Source: a virus
Virus record (IMG/VR): IMGVR_UViG_3300011115_000183
Span: 1 to 64,000 of that record
Length of the DNA stretch: 64,000 nucleotides
Strand: one strand, 5' to 3'
In this document: positions 1-6,722 of the stretch, piece after piece
How positions within the stretch are numbered: position 1 is the first letter of the stretch
How the letters are laid out: each line of letters opens with the position of its first letter
Notes under the pieces: generated by a model
What the model was told of the DNA's origin: nothing
The model's input: the letters and a program-made list of their open reading frames with translations, nothing else
Database searches by the model: none
Program-made: the position numbers and the translations under genes

Positions 1-793
1 CCTTGATGGCACTCGCTACAAAGTCTCTCAACGCATCACGCCAATCAACCTTGGGTTCGAGTAAGTCGGAGATGGCTCGGGGAACTTTCGCACCCATGCG
101 ACCCGCCAACATCCCACCCTCACGCAATGCACGATCTATTGCACTGTTGATCTCTTTGACTTGCTCATGCGTCAACTCTTTCAGGTCGCTGAGATCATGT
201 TCGTCTGAGTTAGAAAGATCATAGGTCTTGCCGTTGATAGTGATGGTGTCTCCATCACCGTCGCTATCTTGTCCCTCATCATTGGGTGAACCGCTACCTT
301 TCCCGCTACCCTTACCACCCTCACCCTCACCCTTACCTTTGCAATGCTTCTTGAGATAGTTGTATACCTCACGCATTGACCAGTTGTCGAACATGGGGTC
401 ATACACGCCACCATCGGGTAAGTCCACGATACGCTCACTCGACCCATTGACTGTGCCTTTGATGTTCACGATGATGCCATTCACTACAAAGTCAGCGGCA
501 ATGTTCGCCATCTTCTGGTTCTCGTCAAACATATCCTTACCGAATGGCAACTGCTTCAACGCCACATGAAGATTCTCATGCAGTATCAAACCACGCACCT
601 TCGGCTCGGTGTCGATCTTCTCCAAGAACTTGCGACCATAGATCTTATTGACACCATCGGTGTATGCCGTAGGACATCCACTATCGACGACCTCACTCTT
701 ACCCATCAACATCACGCCTGAGTACAGCGCAGTCTCGGGGTGTTTCATCAGCGCAATGTGCGCCTTCTTCACTCGGGTTTCTTGCTTGCTCAT
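1..793 (-). CDS. VWA-like protein with N-terminal metallopeptidase-type domain (3' end outside window)
   Basis: The visible part is 264 residues and runs off the left edge. Residues 70-80 contain HENLH (H72, E73, H76), an HExxH zinc-peptidase motif, followed by MANIAADFVVN. This pattern fits the DUF2201_N putative metallopeptidase domain that normally precedes a VWA-like domain. A Gly/Lys/Ser/Asp-rich linker lies around residues 148-178, and DWRDALRDFV near the cut end looks like the entry to the VWA-like part, but its metal-ion site is outside the window. The start ATG has GGAGAG upstream and overlaps the stop of the preceding small membrane gene. It is the last visible gene of an operon with a MoxR-type ATPase and a DUF3150-like protein. 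Such ATPases often act on VWA partners; the substrate here is unknown. Confidence 0.75.
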   Translation of the reverse strand, partial: MSKQETRVKKAHIALMKHPETALYSGVMLMGKSEVVDSGCPTAYTDGVNKIYGRKFLEKIDTEPKVRGLILHENLHVALKQLPFGKDMFDENQKMANIAADFVVNGIIVNIKGTVNGSSERIVDLPDGGVYDPMFDNWSMREVYNYLKKHCKGKGEGEGGKGSGKGSGSPNDEGQDSDGDGDTITINGKTYDLSNSDEHDLSDLKELTHEQVKEINSAIDRALREGGMLAGRMGAKVPRAISDLLEPKVDWRDALRDFVASAIK

Positions 794-876
794 ATCACTC
801 TCCAATAAAAAAGATCTAACACAATCACGACCATCGCTAACACGTAGACAATGGTCAACCATTTAGCTTCACTCAT
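790..876 (-). CDS. 28-residue single-span membrane protein
   Basis: This very short gene starts with an ATG that overlaps the stop of the upstream gene (ATGA) and ends overlapping the start of the VWA-like gene. The product begins MSEAKW and is then almost wholly one hydrophobic span (LTIVYVLAMVVIVLDLF). The tight overlaps on both sides argue for a translated gene rather than a chance frame. The function is unknown; a small membrane anchor or regulator next to the ATPase/VWA module is only a guess. Confidence 0.5.
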   Translation of the reverse strand: MSEAKWLTIVYVLAMVVIVLDLFYWRVI

Positions 877-1067
877 TTCGCAGTTACCTCCAACTCGAAA
901 CCATCCTCGGTCTCGGTCACCTTCACATTGCCCTTGGCAATACGCATGAAGATCTCTGTTGTTATGCGCTTGTGCATATACAACTCGCCACGCAGTCGAA
1001 ACCACATTGCAGTCATAACGCTGAACGCAACCAACAACACCAACTCCAACTCAGTAAAAGTTACCAT
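873..1067 (-). CDS. small membrane protein, 64 aa, unknown function
   Basis: The product has one N-terminal membrane segment (about residues 8-23, LVLLVAFSVMTAMWF) followed by a basic stretch and a short charged C-terminal domain (KVTETEDGFELEVTAK). The start ATG lies seven bases inside the end of the upstream gene and is preceded by GAGGAGA, so translation is probably coupled. I do not recognise the family. Its place between the MoxR-type ATPase and the VWA-like gene makes it a possible membrane partner of that module. Confidence 0.65.
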   Translation of the reverse strand: MVTFTELELVLLVAFSVMTAMWFRLRGELYMHKRITTEIFMRIAKGNVKVTETEDGFELEVTAK

Positions 1068-1258
1068 CTCGTCTCCTCTAATCCAAAGTCTTCAAGCATT
1101 GCGGCTACTCCACTCGGGTCGTGTCCACAATATTCAGCGCATCTCCGAATAATCAACTCAGCGAACTTTTCTTTGTCAAAGGTTTCAAACCCACCAGTGC
1201 AATCAGAAAACTCCTGCGCAGTGCATTGTTCAACAAGCTCTCGAATTTTTTCATTCAT
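1061..1258 (-). CDS. small cysteine-containing protein, 65 aa, unknown function
   Basis: I chose the ATG that has AAGGAG eight bases upstream; a longer frame exists but lacks such a site. The acidic, helical-looking product has four cysteines (CTAQEFSDC and RRCAEYC) that could bind a metal, although the spacing matches no zinc finger I know. It follows the ATPase gene after about ten bases and overlaps the next small membrane gene, so it belongs to the same operon. The function is unknown. Confidence 0.65.
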   Translation of the reverse strand: MNEKIRELVEQCTAQEFSDCTGGFETFDKEKFAELIIRRCAEYCGHDPSGVAAMLEDFGLEETRW

Positions 1259-1268
1259 CACACACTCC

Positions 1269-2387
1269 TTAGAACAACTCGTGATTGTTCTTAGCCCACT
1301 CAGCGATCTTTGCATTGTTACGAGCAAGACGCACTGCCTTGGGACTACGCATCATCATGGTGAAGAACACTGCTTGCACTTCGCTTGAGTCGATGCGACT
1401 GACGAACTCCATGAACGCTGTCAAATCGTCTTGCGTCGCCAATGTATCTACTGCTTGAAACATAATCATCAACTGAGCGCTGATGTCTTTCGGCATAGTC
1501 ACACTCAACGGGTTCTTCACGATGTCCTTGACATCTGTCAATGATTTCTCTAACGACATGAATGCCGCCATGTCCCCCGCCGCTGACGCACCGATCGTGC
1601 CCGACAGTGCAACCATAGTTGCGTTCTCGCCTATCGCATCACGATGCTTCACGATCACATCGCACTTCGCCAACGAACGAGGGGAACAGAACGACAACGC
1701 ACCTGAGCTTGGCTTGAAGATGTATGGATTGTCTTTCTGCATATCGCCCTCTGTGTACGACGCCATGACCCTCGGGAACATCGCCACGAACGCACGAACA
1801 ACACGTGAGACACCATTAGCTGTCGCCCACTGCAACCACTCATCAGCTGTGGGCTTAGCCATACGCACGATACACACACGATTCGCCGCATGAGCAAGCA
1901 TCGCATCGCCCACGCCATCGCTTGCATTGTTCGACGTCGCAATGATTTGGCTTCCGTCTGGCAACGGATCGTCACCTAACATTCTCTCCAACATCAGGCG
2001 GGTATAGATGATCTGCATCAGCTTGGGAGACTTCATCAACTCGTCGAGCAAGATGACCTTGGGCTTGTGGCTTTTGGTATTGAACAACTCGGCAACGTAG
2101 TACTCCAACTGCTTGGTTACATGGTTGGGGATAGTCATACCTATGTCGCTCATGTCTTTGACCGGACAGTCAACGTAGATGTAGTCGTACTTGTCACCCT
2201 CAATGCCTGTGCCATCCTTGGGACTGCGCCACTTGTCACCGTTGTCAGCCGCCATCATAGATAACAGGGAGGTCTTGCCACACCCGGGCTCAGACTGTAC
2301 GACCACTGTCAGATCTGAAGCTATTAGCGGAATCATTTTCCGCAGTTCGTTGATGGTCACGGTATTCACGAAAGAAACTTTGCTCAT
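1269..2387 (-). CDS. MoxR/CobS-type AAA+ ATPase
   Basis: The 372-residue protein has a Walker A motif EPGCGKTS at 33-40, Walker B VILLDEL at 111-117, and a sensor-1-like IIATSNN at 148-154, in the order and spacing of MoxR-family AAA+ ATPases (the group with CobS, NirQ/NorQ and RavA). These enzymes form rings and use ATP to remodel or insert cofactors into partner proteins, often VWA-domain proteins. Here a DUF3150-like gene lies upstream and a VWA-like metallopeptidase-type gene downstream, matching that partnership. The start has AAGGAGT upstream. A structured 120-base spacer separates it from the upstream gene. The client protein and phage role are not known. Confidence 0.85.
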   Translation of the reverse strand: MSKVSFVNTVTINELRKMIPLIASDLTVVVQSEPGCGKTSLLSMMAADNGDKWRSPKDGTGIEGDKYDYIYVDCPVKDMSDIGMTIPNHVTKQLEYYVAELFNTKSHKPKVILLDELMKSPKLMQIIYTRLMLERMLGDDPLPDGSQIIATSNNASDGVGDAMLAHAANRVCIVRMAKPTADEWLQWATANGVSRVVRAFVAMFPRVMASYTEGDMQKDNPYIFKPSSGALSFCSPRSLAKCDVIVKHRDAIGENATMVALSGTIGASAAGDMAAFMSLEKSLTDVKDIVKNPLSVTMPKDISAQLMIMFQAVDTLATQDDLTAFMEFVSRIDSSEVQAVFFTMMMRSPKAVRLARNNAKIAEWAKNNHELF

Positions 2388-2430
2388 TTGATTACTCCTT
2401 GATTAAACACACTGAAAAGAACTGAATGGG

Positions 2431-2518
2431 TGAGGGGTGAGGTTGGGATTTCTACAACCAACTCCGCTTCGGGTTAACCTGCGAACCCCATTGTTGGTCA
2501 GGTAACGGACACCCCTCA
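2431..2518 (-). other. structured intercistronic element with 9-bp closing stem
   Basis: TGAGGGGTG (2431-2439) and CACCCCTCA (2510-2518) are perfect inverted repeats enclosing 70 bases. Inside, GGTTG/CAACC (2441-2459) can form a second stem and ACCTG/CAGGT a third on the minus-strand transcript. The element lies between the DUF3150-like and ATPase genes. It looks like a branched RNA fold but is not a recognisable tRNA or riboswitch. Confidence 0.4.
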
Positions 2519-2523
2519 TAAAC

Positions 2524-3453
2524 TTACACACACTGAAAAGAACTGAACTTACTGAGGATGCTGTCCACATCCTCCTTCACACTTGAACGCACTGCGTCGC
2601 TCTCACGGATACTCTTGGCATCCACGTCAGCCAACGCTCTCTCAAGCGATGCCCTTGCCATCTCCAGCTCGGGATCGTCGCTTAGGTTGAAACCCTTGAA
2701 CGTCTCACACATCTCCAACGCTTTCTGAATTGTGGTGTCGTAGATCTTGCGCTTGCGAGTCTTGGTCTCGCCTGTGTTGTCGTCCACTCCGATCTCGTCC
2801 ACACCACAGCAATGACTGATCGACTGCATCACCTCGATGAACCTTGTCTTCTGCTCATCAACGATCGACGACACGATGTCCTCGGCTTGCTTGCTGTATG
2901 TACTAAACAAATCATCAGCGATGTCGTTCGCAATGCCACAGCGGAAGTCACTCATCGGAACCTCAGACACATACAGCTCGACCCCGAACTTAGCCGACAA
3001 CGCTTCCTTGGGTGGATAGTCCAACCGATCAAACATATCGCCCATGCCCCCTGCCTTGAACGCCATGTCACTTACGATTCCGTCATAGGACAGAATGAAA
3101 TCTGCAAGAAGTTTCTCAAACGACGCTTTATGCTCGCTGAACTCCTGCTTGAACTTAGGCACATCAATGCTCGGCAACAAGTCCTGTGAGTTGTTCCAAC
3201 GATAGGTGCGACGCTTGACCCAGTTGTATATCGTCTGACGATAGTTCACCAACGCCTTGTGCTTGGGATGATCTGCCAACAGATTCTTCACGTACTTGCC
3301 CGCCTTGCGATCGGCATGTTTTGAGTCAGCAACATCATTGCTGATACCACGGTCTTGCTTCGTTGCTGACCATACGTTCGCATCCACGCTGACGAGGACT
3401 GCACTTGATGCCAAGCTGATGAGATGCTTGGGCTTTGATAACTCTGTGTTCAT
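2524..3453 (-). CDS. DUF3150-like protein
   Basis: The 309-residue protein has an N-terminal stretch (LVSVDANVWSATKQD, about residues 20-34) like the VDLxIxxWSGRK signature I associate with DUF3150 proteins, then a helical, charged body. DUF3150 genes are often found beside MoxR-type ATPase and VWA/CobT-like genes, exactly as here. No catalytic motif is evident and the biochemical role is unknown. It is the first gene behind the promoter at 3544-3572 and has a TTCCGTC/GACGGAA hairpin in its leader. The start ATG is preceded by GGGAG. The family call is by pattern memory and needs a profile search. Confidence 0.6.
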   Translation of the reverse strand: MNTELSKPKHLISLASSAVLVSVDANVWSATKQDRGISNDVADSKHADRKAGKYVKNLLADHPKHKALVNYRQTIYNWVKRRTYRWNNSQDLLPSIDVPKFKQEFSEHKASFEKLLADFILSYDGIVSDMAFKAGGMGDMFDRLDYPPKEALSAKFGVELYVSEVPMSDFRCGIANDIADDLFSTYSKQAEDIVSSIVDEQKTRFIEVMQSISHCCGVDEIGVDDNTGETKTRKRKIYDTTIQKALEMCETFKGFNLSDDPELEMARASLERALADVDAKSIRESDAVRSSVKEDVDSILSKFSSFQCV

Positions 3454-3480
3454 AAGAACTCCCTTTCGATTGATGATTCA

Positions 3481-3498
3481 TTCCGTCTGGTGACGGAA
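3481..3498 (-). promoter_or_regulatory. leader hairpin TTCCGTC-N4-GACGGAA (copy 1)
   Basis: A perfect 7-bp inverted repeat with a 4-base loop lies between the promoter at 3544-3572 and the DUF3150-like start. The same hairpin with flanking bases recurs at 6364-6381 and in variant form at four other sites. There is no T-tract, so it is not a terminator; an operator or RNA-processing/stability element is more likely. Confidence 0.55.
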
Positions 3499-3543
3499 CG
3501 CTGTTTCAAGTCGTCGATGATTTTCATTCCCGACTCAGTTATA

Positions 3544-3572
3544 AGTATACCACAACTATACATATAACACAA
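3544..3572 (-). promoter_or_regulatory. sigma70-type promoter for DUF3150/AAA/VWA operon
   Basis: On the minus strand, TTGTGT (3572-3567), a 17-bp spacer and TATACT (3549-3544) form a good host-type promoter. The segment 3531-3573 is repeated with one mismatch at 6427-6469, where it drives another early gene. Start of transcription would be near 3537. Confidence 0.7.
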
Positions 3573-3619
3573 GACCCTCACGCAAAGTAGTTGCGCAAGA
3601 AGATGCCAGTTATTAAGGC

Positions 3620-4039
3620 TCACCAGTCTCGCTCGATTGAACGGCTCATGTCCAACCAATTAAGGTCATAGCTACCGCCCTCCTTATGCTCGATGTCGTC
3701 ATACTCTTCACCGATGCGCAGGAACATATAGGCGATCTCTGAATGGTTGTCCTCATCGTTCGCCCACTCGTCGGCAAGCTCGATCAACGCATCATGGCAT
3801 TTCACATCGTTGTAATCGGGATACCACTTCACATCCTCAGCAGAGAAGTTAATACGGTATCGTCCCTCGTCCACGATGAACCCATTGCCCCCACTCCAGT
3901 TCTTTTGTTCCTCATTGAAACATGGGGCCGTAGCTGCCTTAGCCTTAGCTTCAGCTATGAATGTATAAAACGATTGCTTGGCTCGTTCGTCATCAGTCGT
4001 GAACCTGATGGTGTATGCCACCTCTGATCTATATCCCAT
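3620..4039 (-). CDS. phage protein, 139 aa, unknown function
   Basis: The ATG chosen begins MGYRSEVAYTI and has AAGGAG seven bases upstream; the longer reading lacks this. The product looks like a compact alpha/beta protein with aromatic and acidic stretches (WYPDYNDVKCHDALIELADEW). It resembles small conserved phage proteins of unknown function but I cannot name a family. It is the last gene of a run of small minus-strand genes and ends just ahead of the promoter of the next operon. Confidence 0.7.
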   Translation of the reverse strand: MGYRSEVAYTIRFTTDDERAKQSFYTFIAEAKAKAATAPCFNEEQKNWSGGNGFIVDEGRYRINFSAEDVKWYPDYNDVKCHDALIELADEWANDEDNHSEIAYMFLRIGEEYDDIEHKEGGSYDLNWLDMSRSIERDW

Positions 4040-4043
4040 TGCT

Positions 4044-4445
4044 TTACTCCTTCTCATGTGTTGTTGAATCTTCTTCGCTTGCGCTATCGTGCGCTCGGGT
4101 CTTATCCACACTTGTTTCACTTATGTCTCCTATCACCTTGGCTAAAAGAATCATCAACTCCTCATCGGTCTGATACCCATGCGGGTCGTCCTCGTCCTCG
4201 AACATCACCTCGTATGGGGCATCTATCCGTGAATAGAACATTGACCCACAGATCACGCTCACCTTCTTGCCATTTGGGAACTCGTACTTGGCATAGAAGT
4301 GTCTGCCGTAGGTCGGGTCTTCAGCCATCGAGCTTGGATGAAACCCGCCCTCAGTTATGAATTCATCGTATGGCAGGCATGGCTTGTCCCTGTCGATCGG
4401 CACGAACACCGACACCATGTGGCTCATGTCATTTCCGTACATCAT
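4044..4445 (-). CDS. acidic protein, 133 aa, unknown function
   Basis: The start overlaps the stop of the upstream gene (TGATGATG), implying coupled translation. The N-terminal two thirds carry alternating hydrophobic and aromatic residues typical of a folded domain (HFYAKYEFPNGKKVSVICG). The last 30 residues are rich in Asp, Glu, Ser and Thr and look disordered. No catalytic or metal motif is apparent and I do not recognise the family. Confidence 0.65.
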   Translation of the reverse strand: MMYGNDMSHMVSVFVPIDRDKPCLPYDEFITEGGFHPSSMAEDPTYGRHFYAKYEFPNGKKVSVICGSMFYSRIDAPYEVMFEDEDDPHGYQTDEELMILLAKVIGDISETSVDKTRAHDSASEEDSTTHEKE

Positions 4446-4672
4446 CAGATCACCCTCCCTAGTTTCTCCAACACATACTCACGCATGAGGGCATACGCCT
4501 CGTCCTTGCGTCCCTCCCTGTCGTGTAACCATATCTTGGTCAATGTCTCGGCATCGTCAAAGCTCACGCCTTGCGAACCTCGTTCCTTCAACTCCTCGAC
4601 CAAGTCCTCGGTGTCGAACTCGCTCAAGTCCACGTCTACCTCGACCTCTGTGTAAATTGTTTTGGTACTCAT
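4445..4672 (-). CDS. small acidic protein, 75 aa, unknown function
   Basis: The product is strongly acidic at its N-terminus (TEVEVDVDLSEFDTEDLVEE) followed by a basic, helical C-terminus (EYVLEKLGRVI). It overlaps both neighbours by a few bases in the small-gene operon. A DNA-mimic or protein-interaction role would suit the charge but there is no direct support. Confidence 0.6.
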   Translation of the reverse strand: MSTKTIYTEVEVDVDLSEFDTEDLVEELKERGSQGVSFDDAETLTKIWLHDREGRKDEAYALMREYVLEKLGRVI

Positions 4673-4887
4673 CTGTGAAACCCTCCCTTGTTGTTGATAC
4701 CTTTCAAGTCAGCCATGTCAGTCAGCATCACGTAGTTGCTCTTGTGCATCGGCACGACAGTGCGCACGACTTGCTGTGCCACCTTGTCCCCGCATGGTAA
4801 GCAGAACTTGTAACCAAGCTTCCACCTGTTGACGGAATACTGATCGCCGCAATCCCTGCACTGTGGTGTGTGGTTTTCATTGCTCAT
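4669..4887 (-). CDS. small zinc-ribbon-like protein, 72 aa
   Basis: Two CxxC pairs, CRDC at residues 10-13 and CLPC at 29-32, separated by a basic aromatic stretch, form a probable four-cysteine zinc site. The rest is a short mixed-charge tail. Small zinc-ribbon proteins of this kind are common in phage early regions and can bind nucleic acid or protein; the specific role is unknown. It overlaps both neighbours by four bases. Confidence 0.65.
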   Translation of the reverse strand: MSNENHTPQCRDCGDQYSVNRWKLGYKFCLPCGDKVAQQVVRTVVPMHKSNYVMLTDMADLKGINNKGGFHR

Positions 4888-5108
4888 GCGTGCCCCCCAA
4901 AGTCCGTCTCATGTAGCACAGGCTCACTCAATGCTTTCTCCAATCTCCGCAACAACTCCCCTAACTCATGTATGTCGTCACCACACATGAACGTGTCGCT
5001 GTATGCGTCGGGCTTGCCCTCATCGTCGTAGAACACCTCTTTGAATATGTAAAAGTCATCGCCACCGTTCTCGGACGGGCAGTTCATTACTCTGTGATTC
5101 CAATTCAT
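4884..5108 (-). CDS. small protein, 74 aa, unknown function
   Basis: The product begins MNWNHRVMNC and has an aromatic, acidic middle (DFYIFKEVFYDDEGKPDAY) and a leucine-rich helix (ELGELLRRLEKAL). Start and stop overlap the neighbouring genes with ATGA junctions, which supports translation. I do not recognise the family. Confidence 0.6.
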   Translation of the reverse strand: MNWNHRVMNCPSENGGDDFYIFKEVFYDDEGKPDAYSDTFMCGDDIHELGELLRRLEKALSEPVLHETDFGGHA

Positions 5109-5284
5109 AACTTCATCTCCTTTTGTTTCACCAAGACCTCGAACCCCAACACCTGTATGCGCTGGATGTCTCGGGGCAGTAGCGTGGTTGTCCCTGCGAT
5201 GTCGGCAAAGATCTTTGCCTTGTCACACACTGGGTAGATCTTGGACTGACCATAGACCTCCCTGATCTCGACTGTGATATTCAT
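5105..5284 (-). CDS. small protein, 59 aa, unknown function
   Basis: This short frame encodes a protein starting MNITVEIREVYGQSKIYPV and ending VLGFEVLVKQKEMKL, with beta-strand-like alternation throughout. It fills the gap between two small genes exactly: its start forms a TAATG junction with the upstream gene and its stop overlaps the next start (TTATGA). GGAG lies ten bases upstream. The function is unknown. Confidence 0.65.
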   Translation of the reverse strand: MNITVEIREVYGQSKIYPVCDKAKIFADIAGTTTLLPRDIQRIQVLGFEVLVKQKEMKL

Positions 5285-5460
5285 TATTCACTCTCCTTGA
5301 TCTCAACCATTCGCAACACACCCTCGGGTGCGGTCTCAACCACCTTGTCGTACTGTTCCCATGCCTGACACGATGGGCACTCGGCATCATGCTCGGGGCA
5401 TCGGTCGCCCCAATAGAACACCATCGCTTCATGTATCGCATTTCGTTTTTCGCTGTGCAT
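5284..5460 (-). CDS. small zinc-finger-like protein, 58 aa
   Basis: The product begins MHSEKRNAIHEAMVFYWGDR and then carries C-P-E-H-x4-C-x2-C within residues 21-30, a possible zinc site. GGAGAG lies four bases before the ATG, and its TAA stop overlaps the ATG of the next gene. The competing frame on the same strand (5223-5465) lacks a ribosome site and breaks this overlap pattern. The function is unknown. Confidence 0.65.
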   Translation of the reverse strand: MHSEKRNAIHEAMVFYWGDRCPEHDAECPSCQAWEQYDKVVETAPEGVLRMVEIKESE

Positions 5461-5461
5461 C

Positions 5462-5620
5462 TCACTCTCCTGTGTAATTCAACGCATCGGTGACAACTGC
5501 ACCGAACCCCACACCGCCCACGATCAGGCAGATCTGCGACAGATAGCCCTCACCGCCCCACCCCAACACGATAAACCCGCAAGCGATGACGGCACTGCCA
5601 ATGTAATAAAGTGGACTCAT
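5462..5620 (-). CDS. small membrane protein, 52 aa, two predicted spans
   Basis: I chose the ATG that begins MSPLYYIGSAVIACGFIV because it overlaps the stop of the upstream gene (ATGA); a longer frame begins with a basic, non-coding-like stretch. The product has two hydrophobic segments (about residues 4-20 and 27-43) split by GWGGEGY. It could be a small inner-membrane protein or an accessory holin, but it is far from the lysis cassette. Confidence 0.55.
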   Translation of the reverse strand: MSPLYYIGSAVIACGFIVLGWGGEGYLSQICLIVGGVGFGAVVTDALNYTGE

Positions 5621-5976
5621 ACAAACTCCTGCAATGTTGATATGTCGTGCATGATCTCGACCACGTAGTAGTCGTCGGGTGTCTCGGCATACAGATCTCC
5701 CTCGGTGCAGACCCAACACTCGTAGAACGCCAACGCCCTGTCCGTGTATGAGCGCTGTGGGAAACCATTCTTCATCAGCAAATAAACTTTCACCTCAGGT
5801 TGAATACTAAGCACCGGCAGGCTCACGGCATGAGCTTGAAGTTCGTCCAGTTCAGCTTGAAGTTCATCAGGCGATGGCTTGAAGTTCTCCATGAGTACCC
5901 GCAACTCGTCGTCGTTGGGGCAGTCTTGATCTGCGCGGTATGCCATCTCGATGGCAATGTCTTTGAAACGTCCCAT
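5617..5976 (-). CDS. phage protein, 119 aa, unknown function
   Basis: The start has AAGGAGA upstream, downstream of a TTCCGTC/GACGGAA hairpin. The product has a helical, acidic first half (DELQAELDELQAHA) and a beta-rich second half with aromatic residues (YECWVCTEGDLY and DDYYVVEIMHDI). There is no catalytic signature I recognise. It is the promoter-proximal member of the small-gene run after the gene at 6039-6332. Confidence 0.65.
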   Translation of the reverse strand: MGRFKDIAIEMAYRADQDCPNDDELRVLMENFKPSPDELQAELDELQAHAVSLPVLSIQPEVKVYLLMKNGFPQRSYTDRALAFYECWVCTEGDLYAETPDDYYVVEIMHDISTLQEFV

Positions 5977-6002
5977 AATATTCTCCTTGATGATGTGATT
6001 GA

Positions 6003-6020
6003 TTCCGTCCGTAGACGGAA
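6003..6020 (-). promoter_or_regulatory. intercistronic hairpin TTCCGTC-N4-GACGGAA (copy 2)
   Basis: A perfect 7-bp stem with loop CGTA lies in the gap between two minus-strand genes, about 27 bases before the downstream start. The stem sequence is the same as copies 1 and 3 but the loop differs, so the paired bases are what is conserved. Confidence 0.5.
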
Positions 6021-6038
6021 CCTTGATTGCTGAATAAA

Positions 6039-6332
6039 TTAAATGACGTCGTAGCCAGTGCAGAACTGGAACAACTCGGACTCGGACATGGGTTCGGTAA
6101 TGGTCAAGCCCTCATGCTCGTCGTCGATGTCTTGGAACTCGTCGAAGTCGTGACCTCTGTCCAAGAACTCTAAATTCTGATTGAAATACGTATCGGCACG
6201 CATTGCATCCCTACGCATGGTCTCGGTGAGATCTGTCTGCGCATGGTTGTAAACAGTGCGGGGCTTGTGCAAGCGGATGATGGGGCGTGTCACCGATTGG
6301 GGCAACACAGGGGCAACAAAAAACATCTTCAT
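6039..6332 (-). CDS. phage protein, 97 aa, unknown function
   Basis: First gene behind the promoter at 6440-6468, with TAGGAGAG upstream of its ATG. The N-terminus (MKMFFVAPVLPQSVTRPI) is hydrophobic but not a clear signal peptide. The C-terminal half is very acidic (DFDEFQDIDDEHEGLTITEP), which could mimic DNA or bind a basic partner. The family is not recognised. Confidence 0.6.
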   Translation of the reverse strand: MKMFFVAPVLPQSVTRPIIRLHKPRTVYNHAQTDLTETMRRDAMRADTYFNQNLEFLDRGHDFDEFQDIDDEHEGLTITEPMSESELFQFCTGYDVI

Positions 6333-6363
6333 GACTCTCTCCTAAAGGTCTGACATTGATTCA

Positions 6364-6381
6364 TTCCGTCTGGTGACGGAA
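6364..6381 (-). promoter_or_regulatory. leader hairpin TTCCGTC-N4-GACGGAA (copy 3)
   Basis: Identical in stem and loop to copy 1, with matching bases on both sides. It again lies between the repeated promoter and the first start codon. The shared promoter-plus-hairpin arrangement shows that a whole leader was duplicated. Confidence 0.55.
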
Positions 6382-6439
6382 CACTAAACAAGCCGTGGCA
6401 CTTGCGACCTGCAAGCGTTTCATCCTCGACTCAGTTATA

Positions 6440-6468
6440 AGTATACCACAACTATACATTTAACACAA
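6440..6468 (-). promoter_or_regulatory. sigma70-type promoter, second copy
   Basis: TTGTGT (6468-6463), 17-bp spacer, TATACT (6445-6440) on the minus strand. The 43 bp at 6427-6469 match 3531-3573 with one mismatch. It would drive the run of small genes from 6332 downward. Confidence 0.7.
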
Positions 6469-6485
6469 GTGATACGGTAAGGTAG

Positions 6486-6692
6486 TTAAACAGAAAGTTT
6501 GCTGTATTCACCATGCTGTTCGTAGTTGCGCACCTGTTTGAACAACTCATCTCCACGCAGACCACGGCGGTATCTCATGCGCAGAGTGTCGTAGGGTATC
6601 GCTAAGAACTTTGACCAACCACGCAGGGTCAGTGCGTGTCCATCATGCTCGATGATGTCTGATGCTTGGGATTCGATGGGCTTGAGTAACAT
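6486..6692 (-). CDS. small HTH-type DNA-binding protein, 68 aa
   Basis: The chosen ATG (MLLKPIES) has AAGGAG six bases upstream. Residues 21-48 (LTLRGWSKFLAIPYDTLRMR and what follows) have the helix-turn-helix look of small phage regulators: a Trp-containing helix, a turn at AIP, and a recognition helix rich in Arg. Its own promoter is near consensus and includes two ACTGAACAT repeats. The long non-coding region with GTTCTA boxes lies directly upstream. It is a good candidate for the protein that binds one of these sites, which is inference. Confidence 0.65.
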   Translation of the reverse strand: MLLKPIESQASDIIEHDGHALTLRGWSKFLAIPYDTLRMRYRRGLRGDELFKQVRNYEQHGEYSKLSV

Positions 6693-6722
6693 AGAAAACT
6701 CCTTGATGATTGAAAGATGTTC

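Noticed and set aside
2431-2518. tRNA-like outline in the DUF3150-ATPase spacer
   Set aside because: It has an acceptor-like 9-bp stem and a T-arm-like stem, but there is no GTTCRA T-loop, no valid anticodon arm and the D-arm does not fold on either strand.
3450-3659. 69-codon frame across the promoter at 3544-3572
   Set aside because: It reads through the promoter and hairpin. Only the last 25 codons could be a leader peptide, and its ribosome site is too close to the start.
5223-5465. 80-codon minus-strand frame
   Set aside because: It conflicts with two short genes at 5105-5284 and 5284-5460 that fit together with overlapping stop and start codons and good ribosome sites.
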